Origin: Lachnospiraceae bacterium
GTDB lineage: Bacteria; Bacillota; Clostridia; Lachnospirales; Lachnospiraceae
DNA: 33,579 nt
NCBI GenBank assembly: GCA_022776305.1
Contig: JALFIB010000093.1
Coordinates: forward strand, 1-33,579
Direction of reading: 5' to 3'
This document shows, piece by piece, positions 22,155 to 32,291 of the stretch. The notes under the pieces were generated by a model. The model was not told where the DNA came from. It did not search any database and saw nothing but the letters and a program-made list of their open reading frames with translations. Each line of letters starts with the position of its first letter. Position 1 is the first letter of the stretch. The translations under genes and the position numbers were made by a program.

Positions 22155-24938
22155 TTAAGGTAATTGTTCAGAGACAACCTCCAAAATGCTTCCGGTTGTC
22201 CCTTTTTTTACAATGATCTTTTTATCGATCCGCTGCTTTAATTCTTCTACATGGGAGATAATGCCTGCAAGACGGCTTGTACCTGCAAGATCATTCAGTA
22301 TTTTTATTGCCTGATTCAGTGATTCCTGATCAAGGGACCCGAATCCCTCATCAATAAATACGGTATCAAGCTGGACACCTCCCGCGTTCTGCTGTACTAC
22401 ATCCGCCAGTCCGAGAGCCAGAGATAATGAAGCTTTAAAGGATTCTCCTCCGGAAAGGCTCTGTACGCTTCTTCGTTTTCCAGTGTAATAATCAAATACA
22501 TCTAATTCCAATCCAGTCTGGCTCCGGAGATTATCTGCCGTCTCCCGGCGCTTCAATAAATATCTGCCATCAGTCATAACAGAAAAACGCTTATTGGCTT
22601 CACGGATGATCTGCCCGAAGAAAACGGACTGGATATACTGTTCAAACGCCAGCTTCGGTTTTCCTCTCAGCTCACCGTTTGCCGTATCGGATAAGGATGA
22701 TAATATTTTATAGTCTTCTTCAATCTGCTCTTGTCTCTTACGGCCCTTTTCCATCCGCTCCAGCACCCGCCTGTCGGACTGCAGCAATAAATGGCGCTGC
22801 CTCTGATTCTGCATAAGATTTTCACGCTCTTCTCCCAGAATGCGTTTTCTCTCCAACAGTTCTTCTTTTGATTCTTTCTCTTCCCATACAGCCTTCGTTT
22901 CTAAGATTTCAAGAGCTTTTTCCTCTGCCTGAATGTTCCGGGTGCATTGTTCCAGCTGTTTCTGGGCATTCTGTATTTTGTCCAGCAGGTCATTCCTCGT
23001 CTGGGTAAACCGGCGGACTGCTTCCTGCGCCGCCTTCCGGCTCTCATAGTGCAGCTGTCCTTTTAACTCTTCTTTTCTTTTGACCGCCTCTTCCAGCTTC
23101 GTTTTATACTGGATCCGGTCGTATGCGCTCTTCTCCCGCTTTTGCTGCAGCCTCTGCAGTTTTTCTTCTAATACCGGCTGTTGTTCTGTGATTGATCTCT
23201 TTTCACTTTGCAGCGCCGTAAATTCTTCCCTCTGCATCCTGTACTGGTCTGAGAGTTCTTTCCATTCCCGGCTTCTGGTTTTCAGGTATTCTGCAGCCTC
23301 TCTTGCACTGTTTATTTCCAGCTGCTCCCGCAGACACCATTCTTTTAAGGAAGTAAGTCTCTGTTCAAGGTTTCCCCGCTCCCCGGCAGCCCGTCCGGAA
23401 GCTTCTGTAGCCTTTGCCAGCGCCTGATCCCGCTTCGCAGCCGCCAAGCGCAGTTCTTCCTCCGACGGAACATCTTTTTTCACCACAGCAGGATCCGGAT
23501 GATGCAAGGACCCACAGACAGGACAAGGAGTTCCCTCCATCAGCGTTCCAGCCAGCACCCCTGCCTGCCCGCTTAAGAAAAGTGCTTCCAATTCCACATA
23601 CTCTTTTCCCAGCGCCGTGCTGTTTTCACGGGCTTTCACAAATTCTGCATCTGCAGCATCCACTACTTTTTTCTGTCTGAAAAGCTCCTGCAGCATTTTT
23701 TCCAGCTGTGCAAGGTCGTCCTGCCCTTTCCTGCACTTCTCTTCCTTGGCCTGAAGCTTCAAAAGCTCTTGTTCCGGTTCCCCCAGCTCTTTCAGCCTCT
23801 TCTGGCAGCTTTCTATTTCCTTCCGGCAATTTTCCGATTGTTGTTCCAGACCCTTGAGGGTTTCTCTTTCCTTGGTCTCATTTGTTTGAAGCTCCTGTAC
23901 CTTTTGTTCTAAAGAAGCCAGAATATCATACTGTCCCATCTGTTCTGACAGCACGGCCAGCCGCTCTCCTGCCTGCTGCGCCAAGGGCTCCTGTTCTTTT
24001 GCCTTATGGTATTCCTCTTCGAAAACCAGCCGGTTCTCTTTCAATTCCCCAAGCTTCTGCCTTTTTTCTGCGCTTTCCTGCCTTGCCTGCCGGGCCATCT
24101 CCCATTTTGCCAGTTTTTCCTGAAGCATCAGCAGCTCCTGCCCCAGCTCTTTCTCTCTTTTTTCATCTTCCTCCTGTCGATGTTCTTCTTCCTTCAGAAG
24201 GTCACGCAATACGAAAACCAGTTCCTCCGATACCGTATCAGGATGCATTTCCATGATCTCCGAAATAGGACGGCTGCGTCCCGGTTCCTGCGGCAGGATG
24301 ATCTCCTGCATAGCCTGACCGGCATCCCTTTTCACTTCCTCATATGCCCGCCTCGTCTCGCCCAGACGTTTCTTTAATTCATCCTGAAAATCAACGTATT
24401 TCCCTGTATGAAAGATCTTTCGGAATATTTTTCCCCTCTCGTCTGTCCCGGCAAGAAGCAGCTTTAAAAAATCACCTTGGGCGATCATAGCGATCTGGGT
24501 GAACTGGCTTCGATCAAGGCCCAGCAGCTCCTCCACTGCTTTTATTGTCTGCCTGCTTCCCGTCACCACACGTCCGTCAGGATACGTTAAAACTGCATCT
24601 GCACTTTCTTTTGTCATCCCTTCCCCTCTGGTTTTGGGCCTCATATATTCCGGATTCCTGATGATCGTATAAGTTTTTCCATGGCAGGAAAAAACAAGCT
24701 CCACATACGTTTTCTGCGTGGGATTTGCAAAATCGGAGCGGAGCATGTCCGGTTTTCTCGTATCCCCGCTGGCTTCTCCGTACAAAGCATACACGATCCC
24801 GTCAAATATAGTGGTTTTCCCTGCTCCCGTATCCCCTGTGATCAAATAGATCCCATGTGTCCCGAAAGCAGAAAAAGGAATTTCTATCTGGTCCGCATAA
24901 GGTCCAAAGGCACACATGGTAAGCTTTTCAGGCCTCAT
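22155..24938 (-). CDS. sbcC: DNA double-strand-break nuclease subunit SbcC
   Basis: 927-residue SMC-like ATPase that forms the SbcCD nuclease, which opens hairpins and processes DNA ends. Walker A GDTGAGKTT lies near residue 35. Long Glu/Lys/Gln-rich coiled coils flank a zinc hook CPVC (C472, C475). The C-terminal head carries the signature LSGGESFKASLSLALGLAD and Walker B VFIDEGFGSLD. The ATG has AGGAAA upstream. It follows sbcD by about 66 bases on the same strand. It is somewhat shorter than the 1,000-plus residues of E. coli SbcC, as in many Firmicutes. Confidence 0.95.
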   Translation of the reverse strand: MRPEKLTMCAFGPYADQIEIPFSAFGTHGIYLITGDTGAGKTTIFDGIVYALYGEASGDTRKPDMLRSDFANPTQKTYVELVFSCHGKTYTIIRNPEYMRPKTRGEGMTKESADAVLTYPDGRVVTGSRQTIKAVEELLGLDRSQFTQIAMIAQGDFLKLLLAGTDERGKIFRKIFHTGKYVDFQDELKKRLGETRRAYEEVKRDAGQAMQEIILPQEPGRSRPISEIMEMHPDTVSEELVFVLRDLLKEEEHRQEEDEKREKELGQELLMLQEKLAKWEMARQARQESAEKRQKLGELKENRLVFEEEYHKAKEQEPLAQQAGERLAVLSEQMGQYDILASLEQKVQELQTNETKERETLKGLEQQSENCRKEIESCQKRLKELGEPEQELLKLQAKEEKCRKGQDDLAQLEKMLQELFRQKKVVDAADAEFVKARENSTALGKEYVELEALFLSGQAGVLAGTLMEGTPCPVCGSLHHPDPAVVKKDVPSEEELRLAAAKRDQALAKATEASGRAAGERGNLEQRLTSLKEWCLREQLEINSAREAAEYLKTRSREWKELSDQYRMQREEFTALQSEKRSITEQQPVLEEKLQRLQQKREKSAYDRIQYKTKLEEAVKRKEELKGQLHYESRKAAQEAVRRFTQTRNDLLDKIQNAQKQLEQCTRNIQAEEKALEILETKAVWEEKESKEELLERKRILGEERENLMQNQRQRHLLLQSDRRVLERMEKGRKRQEQIEEDYKILSSLSDTANGELRGKPKLAFEQYIQSVFFGQIIREANKRFSVMTDGRYLLKRRETADNLRSQTGLELDVFDYYTGKRRSVQSLSGGESFKASLSLALGLADVVQQNAGGVQLDTVFIDEGFGSLDQESLNQAIKILNDLAGTSRLAGIISHVEELKQRIDKKIIVKKGTTGSILEVVSEQLP

Positions 24939-25004
24939 TTTCCTGCCCCCTCTCTTCTTCTGTTACGATGTATTTCAAGCAAATATTTCTTACAAACAAC
25001 TCTT

Positions 25005-26144
25005 TCAAACATCCCTTCCGAATATCTCATTCATGAGTTTTTCCACTGTCTTTTCCTGCTTCTGGTTCATATCCCTGCCGTTTTGCCGGAAAAAGAATTC
25101 TGCAAAAAGCTCTCCGGGAGTCTTTTTATCAATTTGGATCTCCGTCTCTTCTTCCTGACTCTTTTGTCCCGAAGACTCAAAATCCAGCTTCATAATATTC
25201 GGATATACTTCCCGCACCTTTCCTATGGCATCCAGGATCTCCTCTTCATCCGTCAAAGTAATGTGAAGGTAATCTTCCGGGTTTGCAGATGCAGAAACCT
25301 CTTTTTGTAAGATTTTCTCCATCGGACCCTTCATCTCCCGCAGGTCAAGGCGTGGAACCAATGGCAGTGTATCAATTTTTATTTTCCCGGGCTCCGGCCC
25401 CGTCTCAATCACCGTAACCGATTTTTCCTGTCCTGCTTCCGAAAAGGAATACTTTAAAGGAGAACCGCAGTATCTCACATTTTCCCCCATAACCTTCTGG
25501 GGCCTGTGTAAATGTCCCAGTGCCACATAGTCGAATCCTTCCAGCACAGATACATCCACCTGATCCAAACCACCAATAGACATCTCCTCTGAGTCGCACA
25601 CAGCAGCACCGGCGATAAATTGGTGCATGATTAAAATATTCGTTCCGTCATGTTGCAGTTTTGCGGTCTCTAAAACTGCTTTCACCGCCTGCTGCGTCGT
25701 ATCAATGGTCTTGTCCGGGAAAAACCGTCTTACCTGAGCAGGACGGATATAAGGCAAAAGCCAGATATATGCTTTTTCATCCCCTTCTTTGGTATACGTA
25801 TATGACTGCAGCGTCCCGTCAAACACTTTCGCCATATGGATCCCGGCCTGCTCCAGCATCCTGCTCCCATATGCCACCCGTTCAGCCGAATCATGGTTCC
25901 CGCTGATGGCCCATACTTTGATCCCAAGCTGTGCTGCCTGTGACAAAAACCAGTCCACCATTTCCACGGCTTCTGCCGACGGAGTGGATTTATCATACAA
26001 GTCCCCGGCAATGAATATTCCATCCGGCTCCTGCTCTTTTGCCAGCTCTATGATTTGATTTAAAATGTATTTTTGATCCTCCAGCATAGAAAAACCGTTG
26101 ACACGTTTTCCGATATGAAGGTCTGATATATGAAAAAATTTCAT
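25005..26144 (-). CDS. sbcD: Nuclease subunit SbcD
   Basis: Mre11-like metallophosphoesterase partner of SbcC, 379 residues. The metal-binding motifs are all present: DLHIGK near residue 8, AGDLYDKS near 46, GNHDS near 81, MHQF near 173 and GHLHRPQ near 211. The ATG at 26144 has GGGGAA at good spacing; a directly adjacent ATG 3 bases earlier is also possible. The gene begins 9 bases after the nucleotidyltransferase stop codon, so it may be expressed from the upstream toxin-antitoxin-like operon. Confidence 0.94.
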   Translation of the reverse strand: MKFFHISDLHIGKRVNGFSMLEDQKYILNQIIELAKEQEPDGIFIAGDLYDKSTPSAEAVEMVDWFLSQAAQLGIKVWAISGNHDSAERVAYGSRMLEQAGIHMAKVFDGTLQSYTYTKEGDEKAYIWLLPYIRPAQVRRFFPDKTIDTTQQAVKAVLETAKLQHDGTNILIMHQFIAGAAVCDSEEMSIGGLDQVDVSVLEGFDYVALGHLHRPQKVMGENVRYCGSPLKYSFSEAGQEKSVTVIETGPEPGKIKIDTLPLVPRLDLREMKGPMEKILQKEVSASANPEDYLHITLTDEEEILDAIGKVREVYPNIMKLDFESSGQKSQEEETEIQIDKKTPGELFAEFFFRQNGRDMNQKQEKTVEKLMNEIFGRDV

Positions 26145-26153
26145 CATTTCCCC

Positions 26154-26882
26154 TTAATTTCCACGCTTTTTGCGTATTTCCTCAATAATACTTTCTACAC
26201 TTTTTTCAGCCACAACATCCGGATACTTTTCACTGATTTCTACAATGTCTTCTTTTGTTCGTTTTTCTTTATCTTTCATTTCCCAATAAGCAGTATAAAG
26301 ATCCGAACAGTCCATGTTTGTATATCTTTCAACTTGACGGAACAATTCTTCTCTCACAATTCCTTCCGGATTATCATACAGTACACTTAAAGCATGGTCG
26401 ATTTGTTCCATTGTAATACGATTTCCGGCTTTTTGGGCATATAACAAAATACCTATAATATCCGAGATATCATTCCTATAACTGCGGGCAGCAACCATTT
26501 TCATAGCGATCAAATATTCATCTTTTACGGTACGAATTTCAAGGCTGCCATGGTTAAATGAATATTTATGCTTGGAAACCTTCCGAAGTTTATCCGAATA
26601 AGAAATTGTGTTTTTAAAATCTGTATTCATCCAGTCATCAAAAAGATTAAACTGGTCAGCAACCTTGTGAACAATATCCTTTATCTCAACTGTAGAACTG
26701 ACCATAATGTCAAAATCTTGCGTAAACTCCCTAAATCCATAATTCAGCAGGATGCTGCCGCCTCCCACAATGATTATTTCTGCAGGTATCCTTTCTCCAT
26801 TTATCCTACGATACTCCTTGGCAAAAGCTTTTATTATCTCATAAGCATTGTCCTTATGAATATAATTTTTTTCATACCGCAT
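26154..26882 (-). CDS. Nucleotidyltransferase-fold protein, putative toxin of a TA-like pair (DUF6036/AbiEii-like)
   Basis: 242-residue protein with an N-terminal nucleotidyltransferase core: GGGS at residues 40-43 followed by DFD at 56-58, the G[S]-x-DxD pattern of pol-beta-type nucleotidyltransferases. KMVAARSYRNDISDI near 142 resembles the later conserved region of AbiEii/DUF6036 proteins. The start at 26882 overlaps the upstream HTH gene's stop by 11 bases and has AAGGGG upstream; a start 29 codons earlier lies inside that gene and is less likely. The pair architecture (HTH regulator then nucleotidyltransferase) resembles type IV or type VII toxin-antitoxin systems. Function is inferred. 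The region looks AT-richer than its neighbours. Confidence 0.75.
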   Translation of the reverse strand: MRYEKNYIHKDNAYEIIKAFAKEYRRINGERIPAEIIIVGGGSILLNYGFREFTQDFDIMVSSTVEIKDIVHKVADQFNLFDDWMNTDFKNTISYSDKLRKVSKHKYSFNHGSLEIRTVKDEYLIAMKMVAARSYRNDISDIIGILLYAQKAGNRITMEQIDHALSVLYDNPEGIVREELFRQVERYTNMDCSDLYTAYWEMKDKEKRTKEDIVEISEKYPDVVAEKSVESIIEEIRKKRGN

Positions 26883-27396
26883 CGTAAAGATCCCCTTCAT
26901 AAATATTATGCGCCAAAAATTCCTCAATACAGTTTTTGTCGTCTCTCCATTCCACCATATCACCCACATAATATGGCTCTTTTAATTTTTTCCGTCTCAG
27001 CTCTGAGTAATCAATACAAAGTGGCAGGTTATTCTTTCGAGATATATAATCTGCCAGACTAAGCATATAAAATGCTTTTAATAAATCATCATGAAAATAA
27101 TAATAATCTATTTCTTTATGCTCCAACACTTCCACCAGCAAATCCAATTCATCTGAAACCTTAATCCTGTGGTGCAGCTTATTTCGAAACGTTTGGAAAT
27201 CTTCTTTTTGGTATACCAGATCATCAATGGATAGATTCACAAAATCGGCAATTTTCTTTAAAGTTTTATATTGGCAGTCTTCCATGAAAACTCGGTTATT
27301 TACAATGTCATTTAATGTAGTGTATGGGATGTTGGTCATAATAGACATCTGTCGTATAGAAATATTCTTTTCTTTCAAATATTGTTTCAATACCAA
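26872..27396 (-). CDS. HTH regulator, putative antitoxin of a TA-like pair
   Basis: About 174 residues. The N-terminal 55 residues form a Cro/XRE-like helix-turn-helix (ISIRQMSIMTNIPYTTLNDIVNN). The C-terminal part, from about 70, is acidic and helical and of unknown fold, with EIDYYYFHDDLLKAFYMLSLADYI. I chose the TTG at 27396 because GGAGGTGA lies 8 bases upstream; TTG codons at 27414 and 27390 are alternatives. It probably binds the inverted repeat at 27449-27492, represses the operon and neutralises the downstream nucleotidyltransferase. These roles are inferred from architecture. Confidence 0.72.
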   Translation of the reverse strand: MVLKQYLKEKNISIRQMSIMTNIPYTTLNDIVNNRVFMEDCQYKTLKKIADFVNLSIDDLVYQKEDFQTFRNKLHHRIKVSDELDLLVEVLEHKEIDYYYFHDDLLKAFYMLSLADYISRKNNLPLCIDYSELRRKKLKEPYYVGDMVEWRDDKNCIEEFLAHNIYEGDLYDAV

Positions 27397-27448
27397 TCCT
27401 CTCACCTCCGCCAATAAGATTTTAACGCTTTACCGATAATATTTCAAG

Positions 27449-27492
27449 TTTTTACGTTATAGGGAATCGTAATATCCTCTATAACGTAAAAA
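27449..27492. promoter_or_regulatory. Perfect inverted-repeat operator upstream of the HTH/nucleotidyltransferase pair
   Basis: TTTTTACGTTATAG (27449-27462) and its exact complement CTATAACGTAAAAA (27479-27492) are separated by 16 bases, giving centres 30 bases apart. It lies about 50-95 bases before the HTH start codon, next to a TATTAT -10-like element (27436-27441, minus strand). Such a repeat is what an autoregulating HTH antitoxin would bind. Its right arm also overlaps the U-tract of the gdhA terminator. Confidence 0.65.
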
Positions 27493-27526
27493 ATACCTGA
27501 CCAGCCTAAGACCGATCAGGTATTTT
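27488..27526 (-). terminator. Terminator of gdhA
   Basis: AAATACCTGA (27491-27500) pairs with TCAGGTATTT (27516-27525). On the minus strand a run of T residues follows the stem (27488-27493). It lies about 70 bases after the gdhA stop codon. The plus-strand side also ends in TATTTTAT, so it could work both ways. Confidence 0.82.
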
Positions 27527-27594
27527 ATCTTATACTATTTTATAATCCGGAAACCAAAGCATATTTTGTCTTTGAAAATCCAATATTCTTGCAA

Positions 27595-28998
<1,404 letters not shown>

Positions 28999-29032
28999 TT
29001 AAGCTTTCATTGATCCGTCTCCAAACAGATAC

Positions 29033-29062
29033 AAAAAAACCCACGGCTCTGCTGCCGCGGGT
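29033..29062 (-). terminator. Terminator-like hairpin in the gdhA leader
   Basis: On the minus strand ACCCGCGGC...GCCGTGGGT (29039-29062, one mismatch, six-base loop) is followed by seven T residues (29033-29039). It lies only about 30-60 bases downstream of the predicted gdhA transcription start and about 105 bases ahead of the start codon. It may be an attenuator, or the 3' end of a short RNA of about 60 bases. Confidence 0.82.
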
Positions 29063-29099
29063 ATCCCTTTTGTCTGCTCCGTCGCACACATGCGACATT

Positions 29100-29128
29100 A
29101 TTATACAATGCAGATGAGCATTTGGCAA
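29100..29128 (-). promoter_or_regulatory. Promoter of gdhA
   Basis: Minus-strand TTGCCA (29123-29128), 17 bases, TATAAT (29100-29105): a near-consensus promoter with start near 29093. A perfect inverted repeat GTCGCA-N4-TGCGAC (29081-29096) sits on the start site and could be an operator or a 5' hairpin. Confidence 0.85.
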
Positions 29129-29168
29129 ATATTTTTTAGTTTTATGCAGGATTTTCCTAATTTTTTGC

Positions 29169-30095
29169 TTAAATATACTGTATCTGAACCTGCCCCAGCA
29201 GCGTTTCTACCATTTCTTTTGTGGGTGGTTTCGTCCCGATGGTGGTAACCGCCCCAGCGGAAGTAGCCATACCTAAAGCTGCCGCTTTTTCAAAAGGAAG
29301 GTGCTGCTGCCAAGCCATAGCAAGAGCTGCTACCATGGCATCCCCTGCACCCACGGTGGAGTGTGCCTTCACCTGCAGGCCGGGACATTTGATACGGCAG
29401 CCTTTTTTCAAAAACAATGCTCCCTCGCTGCCCATGGAAATAGCCACAAGCTGTATTCCTTTCTCCAACAGTTCCTCTCCCATGCGGATCAGGTCTTTCT
29501 CCTTTGCATCCGGCTGTCCAAAATACTGCTCCAGCTCTACCCGGTTCGGTTTTACGATATCCGGTGCGGCATACAGGGACTGGGCAAACAAACCTCCGTC
29601 TGCATCAAGCAGCACACTTGCCCCTCGCTCATGCATCCTCTCCGTGATCACACCATAAATATTTCTGTCAACGCCCCGGGGAATGCTTCCGGAAAGCACG
29701 ACCAAAGTATCAGGAGAGGCATATCCTTCCAATTTCTGGATCAATTTTTCAACATGCTCTTTCGTTACCTCCGGACCCGGCTCATTTAATTCGGTCACTA
29801 TACCGGCAGTCTCTACGATTTTTGTGTTTGTCCTTGTTTCGCCCTCCACCGGAATAAAATCTGTCCGGATCCCATATTCCTTTAAAGCCTTTTCAATAAA
29901 CTCCCCTGTACTTCCTGCCACAAATCCAGCAGCAACTGTCTCCCCTCCCAGATGGTGGATGGTCTTGGAAACATTGATTCCCTTGCCTCCGGCATCCTGG
30001 CAAGTGCGGGTAATACGGTTTAAGCCGCCGTGAAGAAAGCTCTGGATATCCACGGTCTTATCAATTGCCGGGTTCATGGTCACTGTAATAATCAT
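29169..30095 (-). CDS. 1-phosphofructokinase family hexose kinase (PfkB-type)
   Basis: 308-residue ribokinase/PfkB-fold kinase most like 1-phosphofructokinase (FruK). ITVTMNPAIDKTVDI starts the fold, GGKGINVSKTIHHLG near residue 37 is the first PfkB signature, and STVGAGDAMVAALA near 250 contains the catalytic Asp and anion hole. It would phosphorylate fructose-1-phosphate, or tagatose-6-phosphate in the LacC branch. There is no fruA or fruR neighbour, so the sugar is uncertain. GGAGGAG precedes the ATG. It stands alone between the htrA terminator and gdhA. Confidence 0.88.
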   Translation of the reverse strand: MIITVTMNPAIDKTVDIQSFLHGGLNRITRTCQDAGGKGINVSKTIHHLGGETVAAGFVAGSTGEFIEKALKEYGIRTDFIPVEGETRTNTKIVETAGIVTELNEPGPEVTKEHVEKLIQKLEGYASPDTLVVLSGSIPRGVDRNIYGVITERMHERGASVLLDADGGLFAQSLYAAPDIVKPNRVELEQYFGQPDAKEKDLIRMGEELLEKGIQLVAISMGSEGALFLKKGCRIKCPGLQVKAHSTVGAGDAMVAALAMAWQQHLPFEKAAALGMATSAGAVTTIGTKPPTKEMVETLLGQVQIQYI

Positions 30096-30116
30096 ATTCT
30101 CCTCCCGAAACGCCCC

Positions 30117-30145
30117 AAAAGCAGAGGGTTTTTAAGCCCTCTGCT
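30117..30145 (-). terminator. Terminator of htrA
   Basis: AGCAGAGGG (30120-30128) and CCCTCTGCT (30137-30145) form a perfect 9-bp stem with an 8-base loop; the minus-strand side is followed by TTT. It lies about 80 bases after the htrA stop codon and just ahead of the sugar kinase gene. The U-tract is short, so termination may be partial. Confidence 0.7.
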
Positions 30146-30222
30146 CTAAGATGCGCTGTTTTTGTTTTTATTATATCAGAATGATGTTAAGATCAAAAGA
30201 TGCCGTACGAATTGTTTCGTGC

Positions 30223-31461
30223 TTACTGATTGTCCTGCTGGTAATCGGAGAGTGCTCCCAATGTCAGTTCAATCTTATTGGACTCATATTCTCCGTCATC
30301 TGCCGTACTTACTGCAATATTTACGGTTTCACCTGCCGCATAGTAGGCAAGCATATCTTTGAGATCCGTCATGGAAGATACAGAACTTCCGTCAAACTTC
30401 GTGATGACGTCTCCCTTCTGCAGTCCTGCTTCCTCTGCCGGGCTGTCTTCTGCTACTTCTGTGATAAAGATGCCTTGCGGAATACCGTAAAGCTCTGACA
30501 TCTCACTGGTTACGCCCTGTCCGGATATTCCGATATATGCACTGTCTTCCTCGTCAACGGTCTCTGTACGTGTCTTTTTGTTCATCAAATCCTCAAGGAT
30601 CGGTTTTGCATAAGAGATGGGGATCGCATATCCCATACCCTCAACACCGGAAGCTGCCACTTTTGCAGAGTTGATACCTACTACATGTCCGTTCATGTCA
30701 AGCAAAGCACCGCCGCTGTTACCGCCGTTGATGGCTGCATCGGTCTGGATCAGTTTCGTATTGTCATATCCGTCCATCTGGATCGTGCGATTCAAAGCAC
30801 TGACAATACCTGTGGTGACTGACTGGCCGTATCCAAGCGCATTTCCGATAGCAACTACCTGCTGGCCTACCTGAAGCTGGTCAGAATCACCGATCTGTGC
30901 GATCTTGATCTGATCCAGTGTTGCGTCCGGAATATCTGACAGTTTTACTGCCACAACAGCCAGATCATTGTCTGCATCCGTTCCTTTTACAGCTGCCTGA
31001 CATATTTCATCATCCACGAAACCTACTGTGATCTCTGTGGCGCCTTCCACAACGTGGTTGTTGGTACAGATCAAAAGCTCTTCATCATTCTGCCCGATGA
31101 TAATACCGGATCCGCAGCTTTCACTCTCATAAGTGTAAGTCCTGCCGTTTCCATTTCTGCCGCCATATCCATAAATGCCGTACATGCTGAACAGGTCCTG
31201 AACCTCCTGCACAGATTTATTTGTAATCGATACGACTGCCGGCATCACTTCTGCGGCTACATCCACCACCCCTGTAATGGTGCCGTCTGTTGTCACCTCT
31301 TCCGCCTTGTCTACATCTGCTGTGGAAAGTAAGGTGTACTCACCAGTACCAGTCACTTGATCTTCTGCATCTTTTTTATCTGCAAAACCAGTCAGTCCGG
31401 TGAACGCACCAACCGTTAATACGCCTGCACATAACAATGAAATCAATGTTTTTTTCTTCAT
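30223..31461 (-). CDS. htrA: HtrA/DegP-like serine protease with a PDZ domain
   Basis: 412-residue envelope quality-control protease of the S1C family. The start at 31461 has GGAGGG 7 bases upstream and begins a hydrophobic export or anchor segment (KKKTLISLLCAGVLTVGAFTGLTG, 20-odd residues); a longer in-frame form lacks a signal. The catalytic triad is complete: H136 in TNNHVVEG, D166 in DADNDLAVV and S249 in GGNSGGAL. One PDZ domain (about 305-400) includes VAEDSPAEEAGLQKGDVI. A Gly/Tyr-rich loop (YGYGGRNGNGRTYTY) precedes the protease core. A TATACT element lies about 25-30 bases upstream of the ribosome binding site. Confidence 0.94.
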   Translation of the reverse strand: MKKKTLISLLCAGVLTVGAFTGLTGFADKKDAEDQVTGTGEYTLLSTADVDKAEEVTTDGTITGVVDVAAEVMPAVVSITNKSVQEVQDLFSMYGIYGYGGRNGNGRTYTYESESCGSGIIIGQNDEELLICTNNHVVEGATEITVGFVDDEICQAAVKGTDADNDLAVVAVKLSDIPDATLDQIKIAQIGDSDQLQVGQQVVAIGNALGYGQSVTTGIVSALNRTIQMDGYDNTKLIQTDAAINGGNSGGALLDMNGHVVGINSAKVAASGVEGMGYAIPISYAKPILEDLMNKKTRTETVDEEDSAYIGISGQGVTSEMSELYGIPQGIFITEVAEDSPAEEAGLQKGDVITKFDGSSVSSMTDLKDMLAYYAAGETVNIAVSTADDGEYESNKIELTLGALSDYQQDNQ

Positions 31462-31526
31462 ATAAATCCCTCCTCTGAATTTATGCCTTGAGTATATTGC
31501 CTTCCTTTGACCGAAATGTGACAGAT

Positions 31527-32081
31527 TTATGGTAAATTTGTGAACAATACCATGCCGAACCAAGTCACTGTGTTCCCTCCATTGTCGAACTCTATTCCTG
31601 CTTTTTCAGCCAGAAGAGGAACGATGATCCCGAATCCTTCTATGCAGGGGATCATCTTTTCCGGGAAACGGCAGGGTGCATCGGGATAAGCACAATTTTC
31701 GCAGATAGAACAGGATTCTCCGGACATGGCAAGGGTCTTTTGTCCATACCGGCTAAAAATCTCCTGTATCTGGCATGTCACCGCTTCATGGGCACCGCGG
31801 GTTGCAAGTGTCTCCTCCATATTGGATGCGTCATTTACCTCAGCGATGGTTGTAAACACAAACGCTCCGTCATACTCCATACATCTTTTTTGGCATGATT
31901 CTACTGTACCTACCCCCGGCGGACAGGACCAGCTTTTTCCATAACGTGGGCATTCCTCCCGGCAGATACTGCGGACACGGTCCGAAAACTGTATCTCCTG
32001 AACAGGAAGCCATGCATACTGTACAATGGGCAATTCGAAAAGCTGTTTTTCGATCTGCTCTCTATTTTGAACCTCTGTCAT
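31527..32081 (-). CDS. DUF2284 cysteine-rich putative metal-binding protein
   Basis: 184 residues of the DUF2284 type (predicted metal-binding protein). Clusters of cysteines appear in order: CREECPRYGKSWSCPPG near residue 40-54, CQKRC near 63, CSICENC near 123-129, then APC and IPC. The pattern suggests an iron-sulfur or zinc site, but the function of the family is not established. It begins 47 bases after a TTGAAG/TATACT promoter and ends 65 bases before htrA, so the two could be cotranscribed. The start codon has a weak site (GGGGCATGG). Confidence 0.85.
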   Translation of the reverse strand: MTEVQNREQIEKQLFELPIVQYAWLPVQEIQFSDRVRSICREECPRYGKSWSCPPGVGTVESCQKRCMEYDGAFVFTTIAEVNDASNMEETLATRGAHEAVTCQIQEIFSRYGQKTLAMSGESCSICENCAYPDAPCRFPEKMIPCIEGFGIIVPLLAEKAGIEFDNGGNTVTWFGMVLFTNLP

Positions 32082-32127
32082 TTTCCATGCCCCGCTTTTC
32101 TAACCTTTTTCTCTAAAACCCATAAAT

Positions 32128-32156
32128 AGTATACCCATTATTTCCTACTTCTTCAA
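32128..32156 (-). promoter_or_regulatory. Promoter of the DUF2284 gene
   Basis: Minus-strand TTGAAG (32151-32156), 17 bases, TATACT (32128-32133), about 47 bases before the DUF2284 start codon. Possibly also drives htrA, because no terminator separates the two genes. Confidence 0.75.
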
Positions 32157-32291
32157 TGACCATTTTGCGAAAGAACAACTTGATTTTTTCCACAAGAATT
32201 GTTATCGTTAAACAAAGAACTGATCACAACAGTTCATACATTTATGGGAAATTCTGAACTGTTTCACACAATCACATTTTGGAGATCACTT

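Noticed and set aside
29033-29096. T-box-like or tRNA-like element in the gdhA leader (GGGATACCCGCGG)
   Set aside because: It lacks the T-box AGGGTGGTACCGCG core and any Stem I, and no cloverleaf can be drawn; it reads as a plain hairpin plus U-tract.
31462-31563. Upstream extension of htrA by 34 residues
   Set aside because: It overlaps the end of the DUF2284 gene, has no ribosome binding site, and would bury the signal segment; the start at 31461 has GGAGGG.
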